Shown in pieces: positions 16,336 to 23,698 of a stretch of 64,000 bases of DNA (within the stretch, counting starts at the first letter, position 1; each line of letters begins with the position of its first letter). The stretch comes from Exiguobacterium alkaliphilum 12/1 (GTDB lineage: Bacteria; Bacillota; Bacilli; Exiguobacteriales; Exiguobacteriaceae): NCBI RefSeq assembly GCF_000714435.1, contig NZ_JJMW01000060.1, positions 16,989 through 80,988 of the forward strand, in the 5' to 3' direction. The translations under genes and the position numbers were made by a program. The notes below the pieces were generated by a model that was not told the origin of the DNA, ran no database searches, and was given only the letters and a program-made list of their open reading frames with translations.

Positions 16336-17802
16336 ATGAAACAAATTGCCATCATCGGGGCCGGTCTCGGCGGCTTGAGCGCCGCTGTCACCCTCGCCTC
16401 ACGCGGTTACGACGTCACCGTCATCGAGAAAAACGAGCACGTCGGCGGCAAGCTCATGCCCGTCATCACCGACGGCCATCGCTTTGACTTCGGTCCGAAC
16501 ACGATCACCATGCCGGACGTGTTCCGTTCCGTCATCCGTAACAGTGGGGCGAACCCGGAAGATTACTTCGAGCTCGTCAAACTCGATTTGCATACGGTCA
16601 ACCACTTCACCGACGGCTCGACGTTCACGTTCCGGTCCGGACGCGAGCAGATGGAAGAGGAAGTCCGACGCTTGACGGGCGGCAAGGCCGACCAAAACCA
16701 ACTCGCCGACTATTTGGACGAGGCGGAGAAACTGTTCGAGATCGCGAACAAGCGCTTCTTCACCCGGATGGAGACGAAAATGGACACCGGATTGTGGAGC
16801 GATATGATGAAAGTCCATCCGCTCACGAGCCTGCACGCGCTCCATAAGAAGTACTTCAAAGACCCGCGCATCATTCAAGCGCTCGACCGCTACGCGACAT
16901 ATATCGGCAGCAGCCCTTACGTCACACCGGGCACGTTCGCGCTCATCTCACACCTCGAATTGAATGACGGGGTGTATTACGCCAAAGGCGGAAACTGGAC
17001 GATTGCCAAAGGCTTCGCCAAACGGGCCAGTGAACTCGGCGTCGAGTTCAAGCTCGGTCAAGAAGTGACGAAGATTGAAGTGATGAACGGCAAAGCCCAC
17101 GCCGTCGTCATCGACGAGGAGGACGTGTTATCGTGCGACGCCGTCTTATTGAACGGCGAGTTGCTCACGCAGTACCCGCGTCTCGTCGATGCGATCCATC
17201 GCCCGTCGTTCCCGGTCCCGACACGTGATACGGTCGAACCGTCCGTCTCGGCATTCGTCGTCATGGTCGGATTGAACAAACGATTGAATCTTGCCCATCA
17301 TAACGTCTACTTCTCTGACGACTATGAGGCCGAGTTCCGTGCCTTGTTCGAGGAAGAGCGCTATGCGGACGAGCCGACGATTTACATCTCGAACTCGTCC
17401 CATACGGACCCATCGATGGGTGAAGCCGGGGACAACTTGTTCATCCTCGTCAACGCCCCGGCCCACTTGACCGATATCGATGCCGAGACGTATGAACACC
17501 TCATCCGTCGCCGCCTCCGTAAGTTCGGCGTCGAGTGGGACGACGCGGACGTCGTCTATCATCATCGCGTCACCCCGCATGACTTGACCCGAGACTTCTA
17601 CGCTTATTACGGAGCGCTTTACGGCACGTCCGCCAACTCGAAGAAAGGCGCCTTCTTCCGCCCGTCAGCCCGGTCCGAAGACGTCTCGAACATCTGGTTC
17701 GCGGGCGGGTCGACCCATCCGGGCGGGGGGAGCCCGATGGTCACGCTTTCAGGACAACTCGCCGCCCGCTCGATGTTAGAGGACATACCTCTGACAATTT
17801 GA
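16336..17802 (+). CDS. CrtN/CrtP-family carotenoid oxidase
   Basis: 488 residues. The FAD-binding N-terminus is AIIGAGLGGLSAAVTLASRGY with the EKNEHVGGK second half. The C-terminal motif is IWFAGGSTHPGGGSPMVTLSG. Recalled staphylococcal CrtP shares LAHHN and DEPTIYISN-like stretches, so terminal-methyl oxidation of a diapocarotene is the most likely role, though desaturation is possible. The start is ATG 16336, with AGGAGG 9 nt before it. The longer frame from 16267 overlaps the glycosyltransferase and has no ribosome site. No terminator lies directly after it. Confidence 0.75.
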   Translation: MKQIAIIGAGLGGLSAAVTLASRGYDVTVIEKNEHVGGKLMPVITDGHRFDFGPNTITMPDVFRSVIRNSGANPEDYFELVKLDLHTVNHFTDGSTFTFRSGREQMEEEVRRLTGGKADQNQLADYLDEAEKLFEIANKRFFTRMETKMDTGLWSDMMKVHPLTSLHALHKKYFKDPRIIQALDRYATYIGSSPYVTPGTFALISHLELNDGVYYAKGGNWTIAKGFAKRASELGVEFKLGQEVTKIEVMNGKAHAVVIDEEDVLSCDAVLLNGELLTQYPRLVDAIHRPSFPVPTRDTVEPSVSAFVVMVGLNKRLNLAHHNVYFSDDYEAEFRALFEEERYADEPTIYISNSSHTDPSMGEAGDNLFILVNAPAHLTDIDAETYEHLIRRRLRKFGVEWDDADVVYHHRVTPHDLTRDFYAYYGALYGTSANSKKGAFFRPSARSEDVSNIWFAGGSTHPGGGSPMVTLSGQLAARSMLEDIPLTI

Positions 17803-17829
17803 ACATTTTGTGAACAGAAGATTCGACAC

Positions 17830-17858
17830 TTGTCGACAAGTCTGAGACGTGATAATAT
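17830..17858 (+). promoter_or_regulatory. Candidate promoter of the hairpin RNA
   Basis: TTGTCG (17830-17835), 17 bp, TAATAT (17853-17858). GATAAT (17851-17856) is an alternative -10. The -35 lies in the palindrome ACTTGTCGACAAGT (17828-17841), which could also be an operator. Confidence 0.5.
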
Positions 17859-17864
17859 CATATT

Positions 17865-18191
17865 CGAGTTCAAGCAGTATTGTAACGTTTGTTACACCTG
17901 TAGCGATCGAATGGCTTCCCCGAGCCAATCGCGTTTTGAACTTGTCACACCCGAGAAAAAATGATGAGCGAGTTTCCCCACTCGTATGCCGTAGCTGGAT
18001 CAGCATGCATCTGATGTTCCCCCTTAGTCCATCAAGCATCCTGTTTCAGCGAAGATGCCCCATCGTTTCATTCCCCATGAGACGAGGCACATCTTTAGGT
18101 GTTCATCACAAGCCGATTCGTTCGTTTCCCCGACGGACGGGTCACATAACGCTTACGCCACTTTTGGTCCCCCGCCAAAAGTGGTTTTTTT
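17865..18191 (+). ncRNA. Candidate structured RNA with six UCCCC-loop hairpins
   Basis: This gene-free stretch between the converging carotenoid operons folds on the plus strand into a series of hairpins. H1: TGTAAC/GTTACA, loop GTTT (17881-17896). H2: GCGAT/ATCGC plus TGGCT/AGCCA, loop TCCCCG (17917-17922). A 7-bp helix, 17867-17873 with 17936-17942, closes H1 and H2. H3: CGAGT/ACTCG, loop TTCCCC (17974-17979). H4: TGATG/CATCA, loop of 13 nt with TTCCCCC (18017-18029). H5: 9-bp stem 18063-18071/18077-18085, loop TCCCC, extended by AAGATG/CATCTT. H6: 7-bp stem 18119-18125/18133-18139, loop TTCCCCG. H7: terminator stem of 10 bp, loop TCCCCCG, seven T (18158-18191). Six of seven loops expose UCCCC. 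C-rich loops are used by Gram-positive regulatory RNAs such as RNAIII and RsaE to pair with Shine-Dalgarno sites. I do not recognise this RNA as a known family. The 5' end is inferred. A 3' UTR of the upstream operon is the alternative. Confidence 0.65.
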
Positions 18192-18197
18192 GTGCGC

Positions 18198-18225
18198 AAA
18201 AAAAGCGGCCGCCTATGCGGTCGCT
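18198..18225 (-). terminator. crtM terminator
   Basis: On the minus strand, AGCGACCGC, 4-nt loop, GCGGCCGCT and seven T overlap the crtM stop codon. This separates the left-pointing carotenoid arm from the hairpin RNA. Confidence 0.8.
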
Positions 18226-19064
18226 CACAGTCGTGCCAATAGTTTTCCTTTTTGCAACGTCGAGACGTACGCGCGCTTGGTAAACACGTCATACGCGTTC
18301 CCCCTTGCCGCGTCTAAGATGCCTTCATAGAGGAGCGCTGCCGCCTGTACCGGTTTCCGGCTCGCCGGTGGGTAGAGGTGATGTGTTTCCCTCGCCCGGG
18401 TATATAAGAATTCAGCTCGACGGGCGAGCGTCTCCCAGACGTCCATGAACGCAGGTGTCACTTTCCGGGCGAACAAGTCCGCCTCCGAGACGCCGAACTC
18501 AGCGAGTAGCGTTTGCGGGAGATAAATCCGGTCCCTGCTCAAGTCTTCGCCGACGTCACGCAAGATGTTCGTCAACTGCATGGCGATGCCGAGATCGATT
18601 GCGCCTTGCCTCAGGCTCGCCTTCTCGGTCGCGTCCGGCTCTGGTACGAGAATCGGCAACAGCATTAAGCCGACCGTGCTGGCCGCATAATAGCTGTATT
18701 GTTCCGTCTCCTCGAGCGTCGCGTACCGTGACTTATGTAAATCCCATTTCATCCCTTCGGCCAACTCGAAGAAGGGCGCGACGTCCATGTCATAACGGCC
18801 CCACACATCACGGAGCGCGACCCAAAGAGCCCCTTCGACGTCTTCGTTCGCCAAAAAGCGATTAAAGTCATGCAAAAACTCCGTCAGGCTCGCTTCCGGT
18901 CGGTCGGATTCGTCGACGGCGTCGTCGAGCAGACGGCAAAACGTATAGACGGCCGCGACCGCCTGACGGTCCGGCTTGGAGAGCAAAGAGAAGGCCCGAT
19001 AAAACGTCAACGAGCCTTTCTTCATGATTTCCTCACATTGACGATACGCTTCTTGTGTCGTCAT
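18225..19064 (-). CDS. crtM: Squalene/phytoene synthase family, CrtM
   Basis: 279 residues. Both Mg-diphosphate sites are present: RLLDDAVDE (residues about 44-52) and QLTNILRDVGEDLSRDRIYLP (about 163-183). It would condense two prenyl diphosphates into the colourless carotene precursor. In Bacillales with CrtN partners this is usually C30 dehydrosqualene from farnesyl diphosphate, but C40 cannot be excluded. It overlaps the end of the crtN gene by 32 bp and is the last gene of its operon. Confidence 0.85.
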   Translation of the reverse strand: MTTQEAYRQCEEIMKKGSLTFYRAFSLLSKPDRQAVAAVYTFCRLLDDAVDESDRPEASLTEFLHDFNRFLANEDVEGALWVALRDVWGRYDMDVAPFFELAEGMKWDLHKSRYATLEETEQYSYYAASTVGLMLLPILVPEPDATEKASLRQGAIDLGIAMQLTNILRDVGEDLSRDRIYLPQTLLAEFGVSEADLFARKVTPAFMDVWETLARRAEFLYTRARETHHLYPPASRKPVQAAALLYEGILDAARGNAYDVFTKRAYVSTLQKGKLLARL

Positions 19065-20508
19065 AGAATGCCTCCATTTCTTCTTCCATTCTTTTCACGA
19101 GTAGTTCGGACCCAATCATCACGATCGGGACACCACCGCACGGGTGTACCGAGGCGCCGACGGCGAAGAGCCGTTCGATGTGCGCATATGGTCGGGCTTG
19201 CGGTTTGAACGCCGCCGACTGCGAGAGTTTCGGCGCGATGCCGAAGCTGCCGCCTTCAAAGAGACCGAATCGCTCCGCGTCCATCGGCGTCCGAAGTTTC
19301 ATCTCGGTGACACGCTCACTGAAGCCCGGTACGAGCGTCTCAAGCCGGCCGACGAGGTGATCGATCGTCCCGTTCGCCTCGAAATCAGAGCGCTCGAGCT
19401 TTCGCGGCACCGGTACGAGGACGTAGAGCACACTTGTGCCTTCGGGTGCGAGCGTTCGGTCGACCCGGGACGGATTGAACGTGTACATCGCCGGGTACTC
19501 GCTCAGTTTACCATCTTCAAAGATGGTTCGCATCGATCCGGCAAAATCGTTCGGCAAGTCAAACTGATGCACCGGCAACTCAATCTCACCGTTGACGGTG
19601 AAGTACAAGAGAAGCGTCGCGCTCGATGGCTCGTATGCTTTCGGTTTGACGCCATCGATGAGTCGCTCCATGAGCGGGAAGTCCCCGTTCACGACGACCG
19701 CATCGTGCGGATGGGTGACGCCGTCGACGACGACGGCGTTCGCCCGTCCGTTCTCGACACGAACACGTTCGACACGCGCGTTCAGGTTGAACTGAACACC
19801 GCGACGTCTCAGCTCTTGTTCTAGTTTCGTCGCGAGTGAGAAATATCCTCCTTTGACGTACCAGACCCCTTCTTCTTGCTCACGGTATGGGATGAGACCG
19901 TAAAGCGACGGCGTCGCATACGGGTTACCGCCGATATAGAGCGTCTGCAGACTATAGGCGACGCGCAGACGCTCGTCTTTGAAGAATCGTTTCATGTTCT
20001 CATGTGCCGTCTCATACGCCTTCAGGCGCATGAGGAGGAGCAACAGCTTCGGTTCGAACAAATCCGACTTTGCTTTATAGCCACGGTCTAAGAACGACTC
20101 AAAGCCGATTTGATACTCGTCGCGCTTTTGGGTCATATACCCGCGGAAAGCATCCCCTTCCCCGAACATGCGCTCCACTTCTTCCGCTTGCCGCTCGATG
20201 TCGCGGTACTTGTAGAACGCCGTCCCGTCTTCATAACGGAGGCGATAGAGCGGGTCGATTTCGAGCAGCTCAACTTCCGTCTCGGGAAGACCCGCCTGTT
20301 TCAATTGCTGTTTCAGTTTCGACGGCAACAACACGATCGTCGGGCCTTCATCGACACGGGCGCCGTTGTCGAACTCGACATAGTTGAGACGTCCACCGAC
20401 GCGCGCTTCCTTCTCATAAATCGTGACCTGCAACGATGGGTATTTATGCGTCAATAAGAGCGCCGCATACAAAGAGCCGATTCCGGCCCCGACGAATCCG
20501 ATGTTCAT
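19033..20508 (-). CDS. crtN: CrtN-type diapophytoene desaturase
   Basis: 491 residues. The N-terminal dinucleotide fold is IGFVGAGIGSLYAALLL, with EKEARVGGRLNYVEFDNGAR. The middle (TLYIGGNPYATPSLYGLIP, WYVKGGYFSLA) and the C-terminal ASVHPCGGVPIVMIGSE are close to recalled staphylococcal CrtN, so stepwise desaturation of dehydrosqualene is the likely job. It is coupled to the upstream paralogue by a 4-bp ATGA overlap and to crtM by a 32-bp overlap. Confidence 0.78.
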   Translation of the reverse strand: MNIGFVGAGIGSLYAALLLTHKYPSLQVTIYEKEARVGGRLNYVEFDNGARVDEGPTIVLLPSKLKQQLKQAGLPETEVELLEIDPLYRLRYEDGTAFYKYRDIERQAEEVERMFGEGDAFRGYMTQKRDEYQIGFESFLDRGYKAKSDLFEPKLLLLLMRLKAYETAHENMKRFFKDERLRVAYSLQTLYIGGNPYATPSLYGLIPYREQEEGVWYVKGGYFSLATKLEQELRRRGVQFNLNARVERVRVENGRANAVVVDGVTHPHDAVVVNGDFPLMERLIDGVKPKAYEPSSATLLLYFTVNGEIELPVHQFDLPNDFAGSMRTIFEDGKLSEYPAMYTFNPSRVDRTLAPEGTSVLYVLVPVPRKLERSDFEANGTIDHLVGRLETLVPGFSERVTEMKLRTPMDAERFGLFEGGSFGIAPKLSQSAAFKPQARPYAHIERLFAVGASVHPCGGVPIVMIGSELLVKRMEEEMEAFYDDTRSVSSM

Positions 20509-21995
20509 TGGCCGACACCTGCCCGGTCGCGAAGCAAGTTCGTCGTGATGCGAGCCGATTCGAAGATGGTCGGCAGTCCGCTGCCCGGATGGGTGCCGCC
20601 GCCGACGAGCCAGACGTGGTCGAGTTCTTCAAACTGGTTGTGCGGACGGAAGTACATCATCTGTGACAAGTTATGGCCCAGATTGAACGTCGCCCCTTCA
20701 TAGACGCCGAACGCCTCCCAGTCTTTCGGGGTGAGCGCTTGTTTCACTTCGATGTGGTCCCGGATGTCTTTATACGGGGAACGCGTCTCGAGCGCGTCGA
20801 GGACTCGTTCGGTCATCTTCGGCTCGAGCGTCTCCCACGGCAAATTCGATAAGTTGTTCGGTACCGGGACGAGCACGTAGAGTGAGGACTTGCCGGCTGG
20901 CGCGAGCGTCGGGTCGATCTTCGAGGCGTTTTGCACGTAGAACGAGAAGTCGTCGCTCAACTTCAAGTCTTTTGTCATCTCTTTGACGTTTTGCTCGTAA
21001 TCGTCAGCGAAATGAATCGTATGGTGGCCGACGTCATACAAGCGGTCGAGCCCGAGATAGAGCATGAACGTTGAGCACGAGTAGCGTTTCTTCTGCAACT
21101 GCTCGGGGCTCCAACGCGATAACGTGCCGTTCGGGACGAGCGATGTCATCGCGTGGGCGAAGTCGGCCCCGATAATCACTTCATCAAACGAGTAGTGGAC
21201 GTTGTTCGCGACGAGCCCGTTCACACTCTTCCCATCGAGCAACAACCGGTCGACCCCTTCACCGAGACGAATCGACCCGCCTTCTTCCTCGATGACGCGC
21301 GCCATCGCCGTACATAACTGGTTCACGCCGCCAATCGGATGATGGACGCCGTATGCGTGTTCCATATAGGACAAAATCGAGAATCCGCCCGGACATTCCC
21401 AAGCCGACATGCCGAGATATTTCGCTTGGAATGTGAACGCATATTTCAGCTCTTCGCTCGTGAAGTATTCCGATAACACGTCATAGAGCGATTTACCGAT
21501 CGAGAGGAACGGCAACGCCTTCAAGACACGAAGCGACACGTAATCGGTCAAACTGTCGTGCGCCGTCTGAAGCACCGGCATCAGCTTCGACAGCTTGATC
21601 GCTTGCTCCGACATGAATCGCTCATACCCTTCCCCGTTGCCCGGGAACTGTGCCTCAATCGCCTCGAACATCTCGTCACGGTCCGTCGTCATCGACAAGA
21701 CGCGACGGCCACGGTCGAAGTATAGATCGTACATCGGCTCGAGCCGTTTCATCTCGACGTAATCGTGCAAGTTCCGTCCCGTCTCTTCAAAAATCTCTTC
21801 TAGAATATATGGCATATTCAAAAAAGTCGGGCCACGATCGAACGCGAACTCCCCGACTTGTAGACGTGACGTCCGTCCACCGACGAACGGCTGTTTCTCG
21901 AACACGGTGACAGAGACGCCACGGCTCGCCAAAATCATGGCTGCGGCGAGCCCTCCTGGTCCGGCACCGATGACTGCAACTCTTTTTTCCGACAC
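20505..21995 (-). CDS. Second CrtN/CrtI-family desaturase or oxidase
   Basis: 496 residues. FAD fold VAVIGAGPGGLAAAMILASRG and EKQPFVGGRTSRL, C-terminal WLVGGGTHPGSGLPTIFESARI. It is a third member of the family in this cluster and differs from both others, being closer to CrtI-like desaturases at the C-terminus. The likely role is desaturation or terminal oxidation. I prefer the GTG at 21995, since GGGAG lies 9 nt upstream. The TTG at 22004 directly abuts that Shine-Dalgarno. A strong promoter lies just upstream. Confidence 0.75.
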   Translation of the reverse strand: MSEKRVAVIGAGPGGLAAAMILASRGVSVTVFEKQPFVGGRTSRLQVGEFAFDRGPTFLNMPYILEEIFEETGRNLHDYVEMKRLEPMYDLYFDRGRRVLSMTTDRDEMFEAIEAQFPGNGEGYERFMSEQAIKLSKLMPVLQTAHDSLTDYVSLRVLKALPFLSIGKSLYDVLSEYFTSEELKYAFTFQAKYLGMSAWECPGGFSILSYMEHAYGVHHPIGGVNQLCTAMARVIEEEGGSIRLGEGVDRLLLDGKSVNGLVANNVHYSFDEVIIGADFAHAMTSLVPNGTLSRWSPEQLQKKRYSCSTFMLYLGLDRLYDVGHHTIHFADDYEQNVKEMTKDLKLSDDFSFYVQNASKIDPTLAPAGKSSLYVLVPVPNNLSNLPWETLEPKMTERVLDALETRSPYKDIRDHIEVKQALTPKDWEAFGVYEGATFNLGHNLSQMMYFRPHNQFEELDHVWLVGGGTHPGSGLPTIFESARITTNLLRDRAGVGQ

Positions 21996-22039
21996 GTTGA
22001 ACAACTCCCTATGTGAATAGTCTCTTATGCTTCTACTCC

Positions 22040-22068
22040 ATTATAGAAACGAGTCGAGACAAGTTCAA
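22040..22068 (-). promoter_or_regulatory. Promoter of the crtN-crtN-crtM operon
   Basis: On the minus strand, TTGAAC (22063-22068) and TATAAT (22040-22045) are exactly 17 bp apart, about 45 bp before the GTG start. Confidence 0.75.
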
Positions 22069-22099
22069 ATCTGAATCGGCTCGCCGTGTGTAGTCTATG

Positions 22100-23101
22100 T
22101 CAGTCGCCACGTTCGGCGATGACGATATACCAAGACCCTTCTGGGATGAACGGGATGAAGCGGACGTTCCCGAAGCCGCTTTGTTCCATTTGACGACGGA
22201 GGGCGCGAATCGTAGGAAGTGGATATAAATTATCGTGGAGCGTCATGAACGCGTTGAACGCCGAGGCGAAGCGTGCGCCGAGCGGGGTCTCCGCGAGCGG
22301 CGTGACGAGGACGGCGACGCCACGCTCATCTAGATTCTCGAGCATGCGTCCGAGTAGCTTCGTCCGTTCGTCCGGCGAGAAGTAATAGAGCATGTTGTTC
22401 ATCATGACGGCATCGAACCGTTCATCATGGTCCCATTCCATGAAGTCGGCCACTTCGTAACGAATCTCACCCGTCTCATCTTTCTCCCGTGCCTCTTCGA
22501 TGACGTCTTCCTCCAAATCGATCCCCGTCAATTTCCAGTCCGGCTCGAGGTCATGCAGTTTACGCAAATAGCCACCGTGGCCGCAACCGATGTCGAGCAT
22601 CGTCTTGACGTCTGCCTGACGCAAGAGTTGCTGCACGATCGGGAAGGCGACCGTCTCGACGAGCGTCGACGTCTGGGCGACGACTTGGCCGTGCGTGGCC
22701 CCGTCGAACGTCTTCTGTTTCCCCGACTCTAAAAACTCCGGATAGGCGATGAGCGCCGGAATGTGAAGTTCCATCATCTCTTGCAACATGAAGCCGATAC
22801 TACGCTCATCTTCATGCGATAATTGATACTTCAAGCTACGCGTTGGATAGTAGCGCCATCCTCGCTTTTTCAAGTGTCGAACGGCGACACCGACATCAAG
22901 CCAGCGCTCGAGCGCGAGTTTCGTCAGCGGCCGCTTCAATCGAAGCGTCATTTCCGCGTAGCTGGCCCCGCCTTGGAGCGCATCAAATAAACCGTACTTA
23001 TAACCAATATAGCCATGCCATAACGGCAGGAACGACTCGGTTTGTTTCATCCATCTCCGCGCATGAAGCACGCGCGACCATTCATTCATCTGTTGATCCA
23101 T
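22100..23101 (-). CDS. SAM-dependent methyltransferase next to crt genes
   Basis: 333 residues. Residues 1-110 look like a winged-helix dimerisation domain of small-molecule O-methyltransferases. The SAM-binding motif I is MLDIGCGHGGYLRKL (residues about 166-180), followed by GIDLEEDVIEEA and VMMNNMLYYFSP. It lies in the same direction as, and 105 bp before, the crtN operon. A role in methylating a carotenoid acid or glycoside is tempting but inferred from position only. Confidence 0.7.
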   Translation of the reverse strand: MDQQMNEWSRVLHARRWMKQTESFLPLWHGYIGYKYGLFDALQGGASYAEMTLRLKRPLTKLALERWLDVGVAVRHLKKRGWRYYPTRSLKYQLSHEDERSIGFMLQEMMELHIPALIAYPEFLESGKQKTFDGATHGQVVAQTSTLVETVAFPIVQQLLRQADVKTMLDIGCGHGGYLRKLHDLEPDWKLTGIDLEEDVIEEAREKDETGEIRYEVADFMEWDHDERFDAVMMNNMLYYFSPDERTKLLGRMLENLDERGVAVLVTPLAETPLGARFASAFNAFMTLHDNLYPLPTIRALRRQMEQSGFGNVRFIPFIPEGSWYIVIAERGD

Positions 23102-23163
23102 CGTTTCACCTCATCATCGTTATCACTGATTTTTGTATTTTCCCCTAATAATTTGAGGACAAA

Positions 23164-23197
23164 CAAAAAAATCCCACTTCAATGTGTGAAGTGGGAT
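23164..23197 (-). terminator. yisL terminator
   Basis: A perfect 10-bp stem ATCCCACTTC/GAAGTGGGAT with 7-nt loop, followed on the minus strand by a run of seven T. Confidence 0.85.
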
Positions 23198-23202
23198 CCG
23201 GC

Positions 23203-23583
23203 TCAAATGAAGTTGCTGAAAAACGATTGGCCGTACGGAAGCGCGTAACCGATGAAGATTGTCACGAGCGACAAGACAGCGAAACCGCCAAGCATGGCGC
23301 TGGCCGGCTTTTGTTTCTTCATGCGGATGAGCGCCACCTCGCCGAAGATGAGCGTCAAGAGTCCGACCGTGATTTTCACGTGGTAGAACATCCCTCCGCT
23401 GTTCAATTGTAAGTACAAATAAAGTCCCGTCCCGAACGCGACGAGAAGCATGAGGCGAAACGCCATATGCGCGATTTTGCCGCTCTTGTTCCCGTTCTTG
23501 TAGCCGACGTACGCGACGGCGAACAAGACGAGGAGTAAAATCCAGCTTGTCACGTGCGTATGCAGGAATGCAGTCAATGGCAT
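23203..23583 (-). CDS. yisL: YisL-like membrane protein (DUF1516/UPF0344)
   Basis: 126 residues with four hydrophobic helices. The Thr/His-rich start (LTAFLHTHVTSWILLLVLFAVAY) and GTGLYLYLQLN followed by MFYHVKITVGLLTLIFGEVAL match the YisL family. Function is unknown. The conserved histidines in membrane helices are notable. The start at 23583 is preceded by GAAAGGGGGA. It is monocistronic with its own terminator. Confidence 0.75.
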   Translation of the reverse strand: MPLTAFLHTHVTSWILLLVLFAVAYVGYKNGNKSGKIAHMAFRLMLLVAFGTGLYLYLQLNSGGMFYHVKITVGLLTLIFGEVALIRMKKQKPASAMLGGFAVLSLVTIFIGYALPYGQSFFSNFI

Positions 23584-23655
23584 TCATTTATCCCCCTTTC
23601 ATCATATACAATCCTTATTGTACACGAATAAACCTGTGACCGGTCAAGCGAGAGC

Positions 23656-23694
23656 AAAAAAAGAGAGGGACACCCGGCTTCGGGCACCCCTCTT
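23656..23694 (-). terminator. Terminator after the sensor kinase
   Basis: CCCG/CGGG and GAGGG/CCCTC stems with a 4-nt loop, followed on the minus strand by seven T, just after the stop at 23699. Confidence 0.75.
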
Positions 23695-23698
23695 TCCT

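Noticed and set aside
17803..18224. Known housekeeping RNA (6S, tmRNA, RNase P, SRP) between the crt arms
   Set aside because: None of the conserved cores I know (tRNA-like ends, P4 helix, SRP loop, open-complex bulge) can be seen.
17849..18283. 144-codon plus-strand reading frame through the hairpin RNA region
   Set aside because: No ribosome site, low-complexity Ser/Pro/Arg-rich product, reads through two transcription terminators and into antisense of crtM. The hairpins explain the sequence better.
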